Source: Apium graveolens (Eukaryota > Streptophyta > Magnoliopsida > Apiales > Apiaceae). From it: DNA of 64,000 nt. A model generated the notes under the pieces. That model was not told the DNA's origin. It did not search any database and saw only the letters and a program-made list of their open reading frames with translations. The position numbers and the translations under genes were made by a program. The stretch is taken from NCBI RefSeq assembly GCF_009905375.1, contig NC_133648.1, forward strand, positions 90,150,631-90,214,630, given 5' to 3'. Below are positions 44,411 through 56,730 of the stretch, one piece after another; position 1 is the first letter of the stretch, and each line of letters opens with the position of its first letter.

Positions 44411-46063
44411 ATGGCACCTGTTGTAAAGATTATGTCTCAAACTGGGTTTATTTATGAGAACAACAATTTCACTGCACTAGTGAACAAGGGTATTCAGCAT
44501 TCTGGTGATTATCACAAGATGATGGACTTTGTGAAGAATTGCAAGCTCAATTATGCCATGCTGGAATCACCCACAATCTTTTGTGAAGTTGTTGAAGAAA
44601 TGTGGACCACTGCTACATACAACTCTACAGATAAGACCATCATACTCACCATTAAAGGTAAAGAATTATGTATCAATAGTGATGTGATAAAAGCATGTTT
44701 CAAAATTCCTGATGATAATATGACCTCACCACACACTGACACTGATATACTCAATATGCTAAATTCCATGAACTATGCACTTCTTACTTCTAAACTGAGT
44801 GACATTAGGAGAATGGGTCATAGGAAAGAATGAAGTTTCATGTGTGATGTAGTTACAAAGATTTTCTCAGGAAAGATCAGTAATTTTGATTCAGTGAATA
44901 TTTCCATGCTTAACATGCTCTAAATGCTAGTTACAGATAAGTATTTTAATTTTAGTGACCTTGTCTTGTTTAAGTTAGGTTTTAAACTTGGAGAGTTAAA
45001 TAAAAGAGGTAAGAATGTGTATTATGCTAGATTTCTTATGATGTTAGCTAACCACCTTTGTGAAGAGATTGTGCTTGAGAACCTTAACAACAAATTAGAT
45101 TGTTGGGTTCAAGAGAGAAGGCTCATTGCAGATTTGAACAGGGCCAATCATCACAAGGATGTGCCTATATTCTACTTTCCTGTAATGCAAGCACCTCAGG
45201 TAAGTGAGGTAAGTTCACATATCCCTACAACTATTCCAACCTCAACAATTTCTTTGAGTTCAAGTGTGGTTGTGGCAACTGTGTCAATGACCAAACAGTT
45301 GCCTACCCAAGCTACCAAATCTACAAATATTTCAAAATCCAAATCAAAGAAAGCCCTTTCTGGTATCTCCCAAAAGATGCCAGTTGAAAAATCCACTAAA
45401 TCCAAAGAGGGGAGTGTGAAGGAGAGTAAGTTAGGTGAGGAAAGGGGTGAACATAAAAGAAACCCCAAGAATAAGGTTGGAGAGTTAAGTGAATCCCAGC
45501 CTAGACACACTGCAGTTTCCCAACAAACTGCAGTGCTTAAAAAGGACAAAAGCTCATTTCTAGCTGCATCCTCCCAAAAGGATGTAGCTATTGAACAAAT
45601 CTCTCAACCAAGAGCACATGCCAAGAGGGTTAGGAACATAAGCTCACCCCAAACTTATGCCAGAAAGAAGAAATAAAAAACCATTGGGGATGCACAGGGT
45701 AGACACACTGTGCAAACTGGTGCTAAAGACACAGTCACTGCACCTTCACAAATTCAGTTTGATGTGGCTCCAATAAATGTGGAGTCACAGCCAAAATCTC
45801 TAGTCATAGAAGCACCTCAAACACCAAACTCACCAACAAATTCTCTGGATGGGGATATGATTAACACATCAATTCCTGATTCCCCTTCTTTAACTCTGTT
45901 GGGGAAGCCAAAATCTAATGCAAGTGAGCATCATCTTTTAGATGATTTGTTGGCTCATTTGCCAATTCTTTCAGGAACTGTTGTATCATCTGTGCCCCAA
46001 ATATCCTCAATCAGCACAGAGTCAACAATAGTCTCTATTCCCAGTTCATTCATTTCTACTCTC

Positions 46064-46178
46064 TCGACGGATATTGCTCATCCGTCGAATAGTGATTGTA
46101 TCCCGACGGATAAGCTTAACAGCAGTTATCCGTTGGATAGCAAAACCACTCACTCGATGGATATCACTCATCTGTCGA
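46064..46178. repeat. CCGTCG motif cluster inside extra ORF of D
   Basis: TCGACGGAT (46064-46072) and ATCCGTCGA (46080-46088) form a 9-bp perfect inverted repeat; CCCGACGGATAAG at 46102, a degenerate TTATCCGTTGGAT at 46126, CTCGATGGATAT at 46152 and CATCTGTCGAG at 46168 follow. The codons read STD...HPS...PTD, so the motif sits in coding DNA. Confidence 0.9.
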
Positions 46179-47286
46179 GTATCTCTGCACAGCTTCAAAC
46201 TTCATTTATTTCAAGTGCATAAGATTTAGTGGTTGTACAGTCACTCTTAGGATTGAGAGAGAAGAGTGTTTTGAGTGAGAGTCTGGGTTGCTCCCAGGAA
46301 AAAGGAGAGGAAATGAGTGAAACTCTACAATCCATTTCTTCAGGATTGGAAAAAGAGAGTGAGAGGAGTCCCACCTTAGTAGGTGAAGGTGAGGGTGTGA
46401 GGGTGGGGAGCCAGGGTGAGACCCTGATGCAACAAAAGAGAGAAAACAAGAGAAATGCAGGTACTGGAGCAATAAGGATGAATGTCCAGGATGCAGACAG
46501 GGAAGGACTATCTCAGCATCCTAAAGCTATTATAGATTCCACTTCCCTTGATGTTGAGGCATTTACTCACCCTGTTCCAGCTTATCAACTTCTAGCTGAA
46601 CAGGGCAATGACAATGCAGAAAGGATGTTGAATTTGGTGCATACCACACCGTCTATGATGAGAGCTAAGGATGTCATCACAGCTTTGCCTTTTACAGCTG
46701 GTGATGTGGACTATGAGACTGGTTGTTCAACTGATTTCTTTGGAGATGGGAGTGGGGGTAGTGAAGATGAAGCAATGGACATAGGGGAGAAGTAGGCTCA
46801 AGTTCAAGATCAGGTATGCCATCATGGGCCTTCTCAAAGCACTGTGATGAGCATTACTTCAAGAAAACCCTGATCCAGCTAATCAATCAGACAAATACTG
46901 CTCTTCAAACCACTACCAATACCAGCACCAAGAAGCTCCTTCAGGAACATCTAGCCTCCCTGCAACTTCAACAAATTCAGGGTTTCCAGCATGCTAGGGA
47001 TGTAAACACCATGAAGGGTGATATTGAGGAGATGAAGAAGGCTCTTTCAGACATGATAGATTCTAAACTTCCAGAGGCTACAATGCTTGACATCAAGAGG
47101 AAATTAAGGAAAAATTCTGATCTGTCAACCAAGATAGATGCCTTGGATACAAGAATGTCAGCCATGGAAGCATCTTTAACTGCCATTCATCTTCATCAAA
47201 CCCAACAGACAGATTTACTTCAAAAACTGGTGGCTGCTCAAACCCCCTCCTCTACTCAACTTGATGATAACAAAAAGGGGAAGAAA

Positions 47287-47328
47287 GGACCAAGTGAGGG
47301 GGAGAGGGGACCAAGTGAGGGGGAGAGG
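47287..47328 (+). repeat. Perfect 21-bp tandem duplication in extra ORF
   Basis: Two exact copies of GGACCAAGTGAGGGGGAGAG plus G, encoding GPSEGER twice. Confidence 0.95.
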
Positions 47329-48955
47329 CTTCAAATTCAAATCAACAAAGTAATTGTGCCTTCAATTACTATCTCAAAGCCATCAGTTGCAGATAGTATA
47401 GATCTGATCAATGCAGCAGCAGCCAACTTAAGAGCAGCTGATAAGGAGAAGTTGAGTTTAGTCAACTGGGAGAAGATTGATGAGAAAATACAGAAAAAGT
47501 TTGAATTTGTCAAGGAGCCAGTTAAGTCAGCCATCCATCACTCTCAAGTCAAGCAAATTAGTGTGAATGAGATGAGCATGAATTATCTGGAAAGAGGACA
47601 TCCTTCCTGCATCAAATCTCCAAAGGCTGAAACAATTCTGAAACGAAGGGTAAATTATTCAAAATTATCATTGAAGAACCCTTTGGATACTGTGTATGAG
47701 ACACCTAAGCCTGATGAGAAGAAACTTCTGTCAAGATCAATTATTTTCTACAAAGATCCAGCTGATTCAGCTTCAAAAAGAAGAATTGCTAAGATTTTCA
47801 GAAATGGAAAGAAATTTGTGTGGTGGCTAGACATCCTCAATTTGCTCAAGCAAAGAGAGAAGAAAAGGCTAGATTGAAGCAGGAAAAGAAGCAAGCTGCT
47901 CTGGATGCTAAAAAGACTAAACAGAAGAAATAGCAAATTGCTATCTTAGCCAAGCTACATGCTATAAATTCATCACAACAAATTCCTGTTCAGCCATCTG
48001 AAATTACTGAATCAAAGAAGCAAGTTGAACAACTGAAGAAATCTCCAAGAATCAAGGAATTGGCTAAAAGAACTAAAAGGAAACTGGATATTGTTGACAA
48101 GGGATTGGAAGATCAATTTCCTAAGGAATCTACACCATCTACAACTCAAGCATCAAAGCCCTCTGTGGTATTTGAAGATATTAGGGTGGTGGATCCCTAC
48201 AGGAATATTCATGGTGAACCTATTGTGCCCAAGGATGAGCCAATAGAATGTGAGAACATACCAATTCCTGACTTCAATCTACCAATCCTTAGCAAGCCAA
48301 GAAGAACAAAGTCAAGAGCAGTCAAGAAAGTGAAGTTGTCACCTCTCAAATCCAAATCTCTAGTCAAAGCTCAATCTAAAGTCAATAAGGGAGATTACAT
48401 GTACTTGTGTGACATCAAAGAATTTTCTGATCTAAACCTCTATCTAGATGAACTAGATGAAGTAAGAGGAATTGATGCATACAGAAACCTACCTGAAAGG
48501 TTAGTGTTCAAGTATAAAGGAGGAAAAGAGATTCAGTGGCCACTTCACAGGATCCTTCAAGAAAGCCAAACTGTACTGATTAAAGTTTATTCATCCTTCA
48601 AGAAGAACTTTGGGTTCAATATTACTGCAAGAAGATTGGTATTGAAGAAGATTGAAGAGCTAAGGAGTGTTAGAGCTAAAGATGCACTTCCAAAGACTCT
48701 AATTATCCATTACACAGGGAGAAAAGTACATCTACGCCCTACTGGCTGATGGAGTTCATGGATGACAAAGGTGTGAGAAGATTCTTCAGATCAGAAGACC
48801 AATTGAGCATCTCCAGCAATGAGACTCTTTTGGAAATGCAAGGAAAGCTAAATCTCTCAGAATTTGATGAACTGGAATTCCACAAGCAGCTCCAAAATCA
48901 GATTGACGAAAACAACAGAAAGCTTGGAAAGAGATCCAGACCTTCAAGGAACTAG

Positions 48956-49040
48956 ATAAATCTGCTCAGGCTAGAGGAGCATCTTGAAAATGACTGTGAG
49001 CAAAGCTTTGTACATTTTGTTAATTGAAGCACTTTTCAGT
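48956..49040 (+). other. Tail of copia D after extra ORF, ends at breakpoint
   Basis: 85 bases after the last stop, including ACATTTTGTTAATTGAAGCA. Around 49040 the sequence changes to inverted element I. No polypurine tract or LTR is present. Confidence 0.6.
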
Positions 49041-50520
49041 AATATCGGGCATGGCGATTACACGAGTTAAACCTTTACCAACTACTATTACGGTTGGGTA
49101 TTGCACAGTCATCCGAAGGAATGTCAATCTTCTAAACCATAATATAACCTTCACAGCTTTAACCATCACCACTGTATTCCTTTCGCCCAAGCGCCTATAA
49201 TTATCCTTTTACCTTTAAAGTGTCGGCCACCTCTTTGGCCTTTCCTGATAGTAAAATTTCCTTATAGTCAATGTCATTTTAGCCACCTCCGAATAAATTT
49301 TCTACCTCATTTCAATCACAGCTTATGCGAAGATGTTTTCCTTAAAATCTGATGAGTAAAAAAAAATATCACCATTTTTCCATAAGTTATTGCCTCAGTC
49401 TTTAGAGGTTAATCACTGTCACGACTGACTCTCAATCATAATTAGAACATCTTTTTTTTTGAATTTTACCTTTCTCCTTGTAAAACCTCTAAGGTTATCC
49501 TTGAATCGTTCCTCCTGTATTCCCTAGATTCAGGGTATATCAAAATACCATATACTAATACTAGAATCATTGTCTATATACTTTTGAAAAATTTCTCCAC
49601 TGATTCTTTAAAGGTTGTTATTACCTTAATCCTTTCCAATTCATACTGTCAAACTCATACCATCCTTATTAAGGGTGAAATGCCAACCTTTATGCATTCC
49701 CCTAGCATTCATTTTAAGTTACCGATGTTCTATCTTTAATTCCATCTTTAAAAAGGTACATGCATCCTTCCATGGATAAATCAAGTCATATATCCCTGAT
49801 AAGGGTGTCTTATTCAATCATTCCCACCTCGATGGTATATGCCGAATTTCACAATCACATCTGTATTCAAAATGAGGTCAATCAATATGGCCTCCAAAAG
49901 ATAACAACGGTTATCCGCTTTTATTTCCTAAATTGGGTAACGATAACAAGGATGTTCTGGAAGATATTGGTCGTGTTCAACGCGAACTTCTTCTTAATAA
50001 TTCCTTATTTACTTTTGTTGTTTATCTCAACAGTCATCTCAATGTTGGGATATCTTTCATACCTGGCGTCTCCCTTTCTGGGTATCATGCCACTGGTCTT
50101 ACACTTCACCTTCTTGAAGGTCACTTCCTTCATCCAATTTTCTTAATTTCTTGTCTCCTCAGTCTATCCGCGTCTCATTATTTATCCTTCGAATTATCTC
50201 AAGGTTTCCTCGAATCCTCCCAACTTACAGGGGATAAAATATATGTATCTCTTATGCCCTCAACCATCAATTTTAACTCATGGTGAATCACCCTTATCCT
50301 GACGAATGCATACTTTTCTATTTCTATTGCTACGAGTCTTTAGGGTTTCCTCATACCCAACTCCCTTATCATACCTCAAACTATATTGCCTTCATATTCC
50401 TTTCCACTTCAGTTTCTTTTTATTTTCCTTTCTCTTATCCTTATTTCATGAACCAACACAACATAAGTATTGATTTCAAACATCCCGTCATTCTGGATTC
50501 GTGTCCTCAGAATGAATCTT
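49041..50520 (-). pseudogene. Decayed pol interior of truncated gypsy I
   Basis: Inverted match to E at about 33110-34700, starting with CATGGCGATTACACG against CGTGTAATCGCCATG near 34690. Element-strand frames are full of stops and no enzyme motif was found. Open frames on the plus strand (for example 49760-50146 and 50280-50522) are antisense to the element and match the antisense frame of E at 33128-33685. Confidence 0.6.
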
Positions 50521-51151
50521 GACAACTTTTACAACTTAGATTCATAATTCATCATACTCATCCGCTTTTATTCTAGCTCCAAAGCTTTTACACTATCTCC
50601 TTATCTTTGGGAATTACTTTCCCGAAAACAATTGACTGAACTTAAATCAGTTTATTATAATCTCTTGCTTCGTGCCTTCCTTGGCCTTTCACCAGCGGGT
50701 GGTCTCTCTCTTAGGAGGGTAAGTGACAAAAACAGTCTTTTGTGGTTCATAAATCATTTAGAATCTCAAATGATTCCTCTATTTCCTTTAGCCAGGCTCT
50801 TGCCTCGGCTGGGCCAGCTTGTTCCTTGGAACTCTGAGAGCTTAGCGACTTAGAGGTCCTGAAAGAATTTCCCACTACATTGTTTCCCTCAAGGTGGTGG
50901 TTGGGAATAAAGTATAAGTTCTGTTTAGACAGGTCCATGAATTTCCGTATAGGAGTACCGTCTCAGGTCTCCTTTCCTTACTCGACTTTCTGTTTCCTTA
51001 GTATGAAATGTTTCATCCTTCTCCCATACTTGGGGTTATCTTATACGTTGAAATCCTCATTTTCCACTTCATTATGTTATGGGTTCCTTCTATCTTGATG
51101 GCATCCTCCCTGACTATCACATTCAGGGTTTGCCCTAAATCTTATTCCTTG
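50521..51151 (-). pseudogene. Gag remnant of gypsy I
   Basis: The element strand reads KFMDLSKQNLYFIPNHHLEG (50880-50940), SKEQAGPAEARAWLKEIEES and FEILND, better kept than the copy in E and typical of the capsid domain (P.EA..WL.EIE). The N-terminal end at 51141-51151 is the sequence CAAGGAATAAG that in E follows the Gag ATG by eight bases. Here it is fused to integrase sequence, so the Gag start is missing. Multiple stops. Not functional. Confidence 0.75.
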
Positions 51152-51986
51152 AACTATGACTTTCATCTAAGATCTCATCTTTAAGCTCTTGAACATTTGG
51201 AACCCAAATTCTATAGGAATACCTCATTATTCCCTTATCATCTTTCTCGGTATTAATCTCATATCTATTTGTTGGCTCTCTGCCTTCATTCATCACTTTT
51301 TCTGGTCACAATATGTTCTTTTCCAATAATTCGGTCTATATTGCAATCTCAAACAGCTTTTTGGTACCGGCTTCGGTTACCTTCACTTCTATTTCCATTT
51401 TCTCAAAATCTCTTATAAACTCTCCCAAAGACATTATTATCTTGAGTCTCTCCTTTTTTTTACTAAGGGCATCAGCCACTACATGGGCTTTCCCCGAATG
51501 ATAAAGAATCTCCCAATCATAATTCTTGATTTAGCTCTAACCGCCTCCTCTGGCGTATGTTGAGCTCTTTCTGCGTGAAAATGCATTAGAGCACTTATGG
51601 CTTGTGTAAATCTCGCACTTCTCTCCATACAAGTAGTGCCTCCAATATTTAGGGCAAAACTATTGCCACGAGCCCAAGCTCATGGGTGGGGATATCGAAT
51701 TTTATATTCCCTTAATTGTCTTGACGCGTACACGATTACATTGATGTGCTGTATAAGAAGCACCTTAATTCCTTATGCGAAGCGTCGCTACAGATCACAA
51801 AATCTTCTTTTCCATCCGGCAATGCCATCATAGGGGCCGTCACCAATCTTTGCTTCAGTTCTTAAAAGTTGTTCTCGCATTTCTCTATCCATTCAAACTT
51901 CTCAGTCTTACGAGTAAGTCGCGTTAAAGGGGGCTACTATCTTTACAAACTTGAACGAACCTCCGGTAGTGATCGACCAATCCTGC
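51152..51986 (-). pseudogene. Misplaced RT/RNase H/integrase-N fragment in gypsy I
   Basis: On the element strand, from 51986 down: GLVDHYRRFVQ (RT thumb), RKTEKFEWIEKCENNF, ELKQRLVTAPMMALPDGKED, SDASHKEL (RNase H start), THELGLVAIVLP, FTQKELNIRQRRRLEL, KNYDWEILYHSGKAHVVADA (end of RNase H), then the spacer and KGIMRYSYRIWVPNVQELKD of the integrase N-terminus. It matches Ty3/gypsy pol closely but contains stops and shifts. It lies between the leader ORF and gag, so it is out of normal gene order. It probably arose by template switching during reverse transcription or recombination. Confidence 0.8.
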
Positions 51987-52410
51987 CTGTGGTAGTCGAC
52001 CTAACCATGGTCATCAATTCATCAGTGGTCCTTTATTCATTCTTGTCAGGATCCTCCATGGGATCCTCCTCAGCAACTATCCCTTCTAGGACAACATCCT
52101 CAACCGCTACATCCTCAATATGAACATCATCCGATCCCGCGTTAGGACGCTCTATCGGATCCATAATCTGATCTCCAATAAGTAATAAAACATCATTGCG
52201 TTGTTTCTCCTCAACCTCAGGGTTCGGAGTCCCGCTATCATATACGATAACGAACTATGCTTCTATCGCGATATTTATAAGGGTTCCCATAAGGGTTTTA
52301 ACTGTCAGTACTACATTAGGTAGTCTGACTATGAACTTGGCAAGAGTTCTTATTATCTTATTGAACTTATTATTTTAACGTCACATCATCTCTGAGGTTT
52401 ATAACGCTTC
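51987..52410 (-). pseudogene. Leader ORF of gypsy I, truncated
   Basis: The element strand has an ATG at about 52163 (MDPIERPNAGSDDVHIEDVA), which E has lost. It stays acidic (EEDPMEDPDKNE), then hits TAA near 52045, where E reads EER, and continues EELMT until it is cut at about 51987 by the RT fragment. The ORF is homologous to 31354-32031 of E. Function unknown. Confidence 0.65.
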
Positions 52411-52422
52411 GCTCTGATACCA
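52411..52422 (-). promoter_or_regulatory. Primer binding site, gypsy I
   Basis: The element strand reads TGGTATCAGAGC, four bases after the LTR end. Confidence 0.9.
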
Positions 52423-52426
52423 TTTC

Positions 52427-54534
52427 TGTAACACCCCCAAATCCGGGGTCGGGGATCCGGGTTGTCACGAGTTCCATTTCCCTTAATAACACCCAATCTT
52501 ACTAAATAATCAACTACTCTGTACTGTGACCCCACAATAAACACACACACCACAAGTTATAGTCTCAGAGATGAATATCCAAAAATAATCACAAGTCGTT
52601 TTATTCCACAATTATTTGCCAATACACCTTAAAAGGGTTTCTGAATAAATTTACATTTCTTTGCCATTATTACAATTCATAGATATACATAAATCTGGTA
52701 TATTAAAAGTTGAAAGCCTAGCCTATTGGTAGCTCCTACCTCAGCTACAGCGACATCAACGCCTATAAGAAACTGTGGAACGTTTCCTATCCGCTCACGA
52801 ATTGGGAGCTTGGTCCTGTTCATCTTGTCTATCTGATGTTGTATGATGAAAGAAGAAAGCAAGGGTGAGCAACAAGCCCACCAAAATAATATGTATACTG
52901 ATTAACAATATATGAGCATACTCATAGTACTCATGAATGTCTTGGTCAAAAGAAATGAACCAAGCTGATATCTTAACGCGACCAAGTCGCAAAATATACA
53001 GTATATACATATACATATATATACTTTTCAAAATAGTGGAAGTCCTCTTCCATGCATAATACACACAGAGTTCCAGTGTATAACTGTATAAAAAATATCG
53101 TTGCAAGGTGATCTCATATATATAACCTTGTCTCAACGTTTTTCTGAGAATCTTTGTCATGCATAAGATAATCATTTACTAGATATAAGTTTAAAAGATG
53201 AAGTTACAAGATACTCCAATATACTTATATATTTTCCAAATACTACTTGAACTACCACCGTTCAAGTTATAATTAGTTCAAAAGTTCGTCACATAGATGA
53301 GACTACAAGATAATACTTGAATAGATTCAATCTTTAAAATATCATCAAAATAAAATGAAGTTATGAGATACTTCATTTGATGCAAACATCATTTTGAAAA
53401 CTTGACCCTGCCAACACTCAACAATCGCCCAACCGTAGCCTTTCTATCGAAGTGCTCTGGGTAGTGTTGCAGAAATATCCAATTGGATGATGAACTCATT
53501 ACGGGAGTTTGCCGCGCCAGGAAGACCACTTACGATGATCAGTCGTAGTAGTGCAACCCCACCATTTTCTACATGTAGAGGAGAACCTGTCGGATTTACT
53601 TGTCAACCGAACACTGGACTCCTAAGGAATGGACCGTCTTAGCGGAACTTCCAGGCCATTTTGGGCCAATAATATAAGGCTGGGCCGGCGCCACTCGACC
53701 ACTTACGCCACTCCTAGTTCAGATGAAATCCATGACTCTGAAATGTAAAGCTCGTCCCCCCTTTCCCCAAGTAGAAACTTGTTGATACGGCTCCACCAAG
53801 AAGTCGTATCTAGTTGGAAAGGAAAACTCACCGATATTTCCCAGGCGATGCCTGTTAATGGATTAACTTGTTCCAAGAATTTTACTTCCCGAGTGTTGGG
53901 TAAGTAATCAAAATTCTTTTATCAAGACAGCAACCTTGTTGCGAATATAAAACACACCACAGAGCCGGATCCCTCAGGTTTTGAGCGAGTATTTAAATCC
54001 CCTTCGAAAGGAGGATCTTAAATATAAAAATGAGTTTTGGGATCCGCTCTAACTTTTAAAATCATTTTGAAGACTCGCAAAACATTTTTAAGAATGTTCG
54101 GAGTGATGCTGATTTAACAAAATAAATCAGTCCCAATATATTAGAAAATATCTGAATATTATTATTTAAATAATATTCCCATAAAGAATAATCTTTATAA
54201 AAATAATTGAAGTAGATGTTGTAAAACTTATACTTGAAATGAGTATTAAATAACCAAAGATAAGTTTGATTATCAACACCTTATTCTTTAATAAAATAAA
54301 GAATATATCTCAGCAAATAATCGGAGTCATAGATCCTCAAATGAATATTCAAATAATATTCAATAAATAAAATAAGCTGAGTCATAAGCCCTCGAATGAA
54401 TATTCGAAATAATACTCAATAAATAAATAAGCTGAGTCATAAGCCCTCGAATGAATATTCGAAATAATATTCATTAAATAATATAAAGTTATCGAATAAA
54501 CCTTATTCGATTAATAGTTTTGAAAACTATAACC

Positions 54535-54590
<56 letters not shown>

Positions 54591-56730
54591 CTACTCGGGA
54601 TCCTCGACTCCCGGTTTTAGAAAATGTTTTCACCTTTGGGTCCCTATACTAAGGGTATATGCAAATTACCGCTATTCTCTAGGATAGGTATTATCAACTG
54701 AACCAACAGATATATATGGCAAGAATACGAAACAGGCATGCATATGTACCATATCACATGCTACAATATATCGCAAGAATTTGCTAATTTAACCATCATG
54801 CATCTATCACAAGATAATGCATATACAAGTGTATACATCAAAATAACAGTATAACGGATAGAAAACTTGCCTGAGCGACTGGGGGTTACAATGGCTCGGG
54901 ACGAGTCTGGTAACCTATAAACAACAAGCAAGTTGGAATTAAACCAAAGTCACTTGTAAATCTATACTTTAACCAACTTAGACTCTAACGCTCATTTTGC
55001 GCTTACTGATTCTCTTAAGTCACTCGAGTACCCTCGGCTCCACCATTTTTAATAAATTAACCATTACGAGTTTTAAGGCGATTCTTTCGCGAGTACCTTA
55101 CCAACTGCCTAATCCACTTAACACAATTGTTTCATACTCCAATTAGTCCTTTAAGGTCTTTAACCAAGCTTTCAAAGTAAGGCGAGGGGAAATGTTTCGT
55201 TCGCGAAAAGTCATTACTTAAAACGGCCGTTTCTCCTAAACCGTACATCGGAATCAAACGAACCACGTATCAAAACGAAGCTCGTAACATGAACTATCTA
55301 AACATGGCAATGGTCAAAATCTAGCAGGGGGTTCTCGGGTCCTAATGTTATGAACAAAAGCAGTCTAAAGTAAATCGGACATTACGACGGCTATGTTTAT
55401 GCGATTTCCCAAATTTATACCATTCCAAATCCACCACAATTCAATCCCAATTCACAACCCAATCAAAACTCCATCCATACCATACTACAACAGCCCCAAC
55501 AAATCAATATTACCAATTCATACTTATTTCTCAATTATGAACTAAGAGTTTACTTAAGTTTATTGACTAATAACCAAGATTTCCAACTCCAAAAATATCA
55601 CAAAATCAACCAATCTCTAAACACACAATAATCATGCCTCTCACCAACTAAACTACTCATAACAAGCTTTAAACATGATTACACACCCATTACACTAACC
55701 CATCATCTAAACATTAGGAAATCTAAACAACAAAACCTAAAACTAAGATCATGAAGAGTTATACCTTCCTTGAAGCTTTTAATCCATGAAAGATCCTTGG
55801 AATGCCCATGGAAGCCTTAATCTAACCTCGTACAAGCTTGATCTTTCAAAGAAATCAAGAACACAAAAATTAATTTCAAGAAGTACTATTCACCATCTTC
55901 TTCCTTGATTTATAAAAAAAGATTGGCTTGGAATTAGAAGCTTAAACTTATAGGAAGTATGTAACTATCCATGGGGAAGCTTAGATAAATACCTTGCCAA
56001 ATAGTAAGTGGTGGAGCTTGGATCTTCATTTTTTAAGAAAAGGGCCGAGAGCTTCAAGAAGAAAAAGAAAGGAAATGAATTTTTTTGCTTGCTTGGTGTG
56101 TTTGTGATTTGTTTTGCTTGCCTTGGTTGCTTTTGATTTGTTTTTGGGTAATTACTTTTCTAACCTTGACTTTGTGTGGTTTTAAATCAATAACATCTCT
56201 TTCCCCTTATGTCATGCTTACATCATCAAGTGATGTCACCCTCCCTCCTTTGTCCTCTTCCTATTGGTTTGATGACATCATCCACACTAATCCCTTTGAT
56301 TAGCTTCTAATTGTTTGCCTAATGACCGCTGATCTGTTATACGGTTCGCTTAACTTTCGTTCTCGTTTCTCGTTTGAGGGATCATACCCGGGATCTTATT
56401 ACTTGGGTTTCCTTAACCTTTCTCAATACATTATATTCCTTTTATGATCCTCTCTTATAATCCTTTAATTTAAATCATTTTTATCCTGTTACCTTATACT
56501 CAATTCTTTCCGTATCTAGTTGATTTCCGGGAAAAATTCAAAGTGTTCGGAATTGGATTCTGACGATCTTTACATACACTTATATACCACATAGAGTACT
56601 AATAATATCCCAGAAGATCAATAACAGAACACCTACATAGTGTGGCATGAAAAGTTTTCTCATTCAGCATAATCTGCAAAATCACTATTCATAAGGGTTT
56701 CAAAAATTTCCAAAAATTGGGGTTATTACA
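52427..56730 (-). mobile_element. 5' LTR of gypsy I (4.3 kb)
   Basis: The element strand starts TGTAATAACCCCAATTTTTG at 56730 and ends GGGGGTGTTACA at 52427. It is the same family as B and E: GATGATGTCATC at 56271-56282, GCTCTCGGCC at 56043-56052, AT microsatellite at 54536-54590, inverted tandem units at about 54330-54480. The longer length is partly due to the microsatellite. No gene inside. The right edge abuts copia K. Confidence 0.92.
54536..54590. repeat. AT microsatellite in LTR of I
   Basis: A long AT dinucleotide run, the longest of the four LTR copies. Confidence 0.9.

Larger units (their letters stand above)
44411..48955 (+). pseudogene. Very long post-pol extra ORF (env-like position) of copia D
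   Basis: ATG at 44411; about 1,500 codons if stops and shifts are ignored. N-terminal domain (to about codon 240): FIYENNNFTALVNKG, MDFVKNCKLNYAMLESP, VIKACFKIPDDN, homologous to C at 14097. Then a Ser/Lys-rich and a Ser/Thr/Pro-rich region holding CCGTCG motifs (46064-46178). From 46816: a helical, probably coiled-coil region (FKKTLIQLINQTNTALQ, DIEEMKKALSDMID), a GPSEGER duplication, basic stretches (KPRRTKSRAVKKVK) and a C-terminal domain with EFSDLNLYLDELDEVRG and LPERLVFKYKGGKEI. In-frame stops at 44831, 44921, 45674, 46220, 46793 and 47931; frameshifts near 46800, 47820 and 48740. No signal peptide or clear membrane segment, so an envelope role is doubtful. Function unknown. Confidence 0.8.
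14398..49040 (+). mobile_element. Copia (Sirevirus-like) element D, split by H and lacking its 3' LTR
   Basis: 5' LTR, PBS, gag, protease, integrase, RT, RNase H and a long extra ORF in one order on the plus strand, interrupted at 20106/42745 by element H. Without H the element is about 12 kb. Its right end is a breakpoint with the inverted gypsy I. No polypurine tract or 3' LTR was found. Confidence 0.85.

Noticed and set aside
44411..48955. Retroviral envelope gene
   Set aside because: The position after pol is env-like, but no signal peptide, cleavage site or membrane anchor is visible.
49760..52378. Series of plus-strand open frames as host genes
   Set aside because: They are antisense to gypsy I (inverted gag, leader and pol remnants) and have no independent motif or conserved start.
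1002..52422. tRNA-Met-like sequences
   Set aside because: Only 11 to 13 bases, each next to an LTR end: they are primer binding sites, not tRNA genes.
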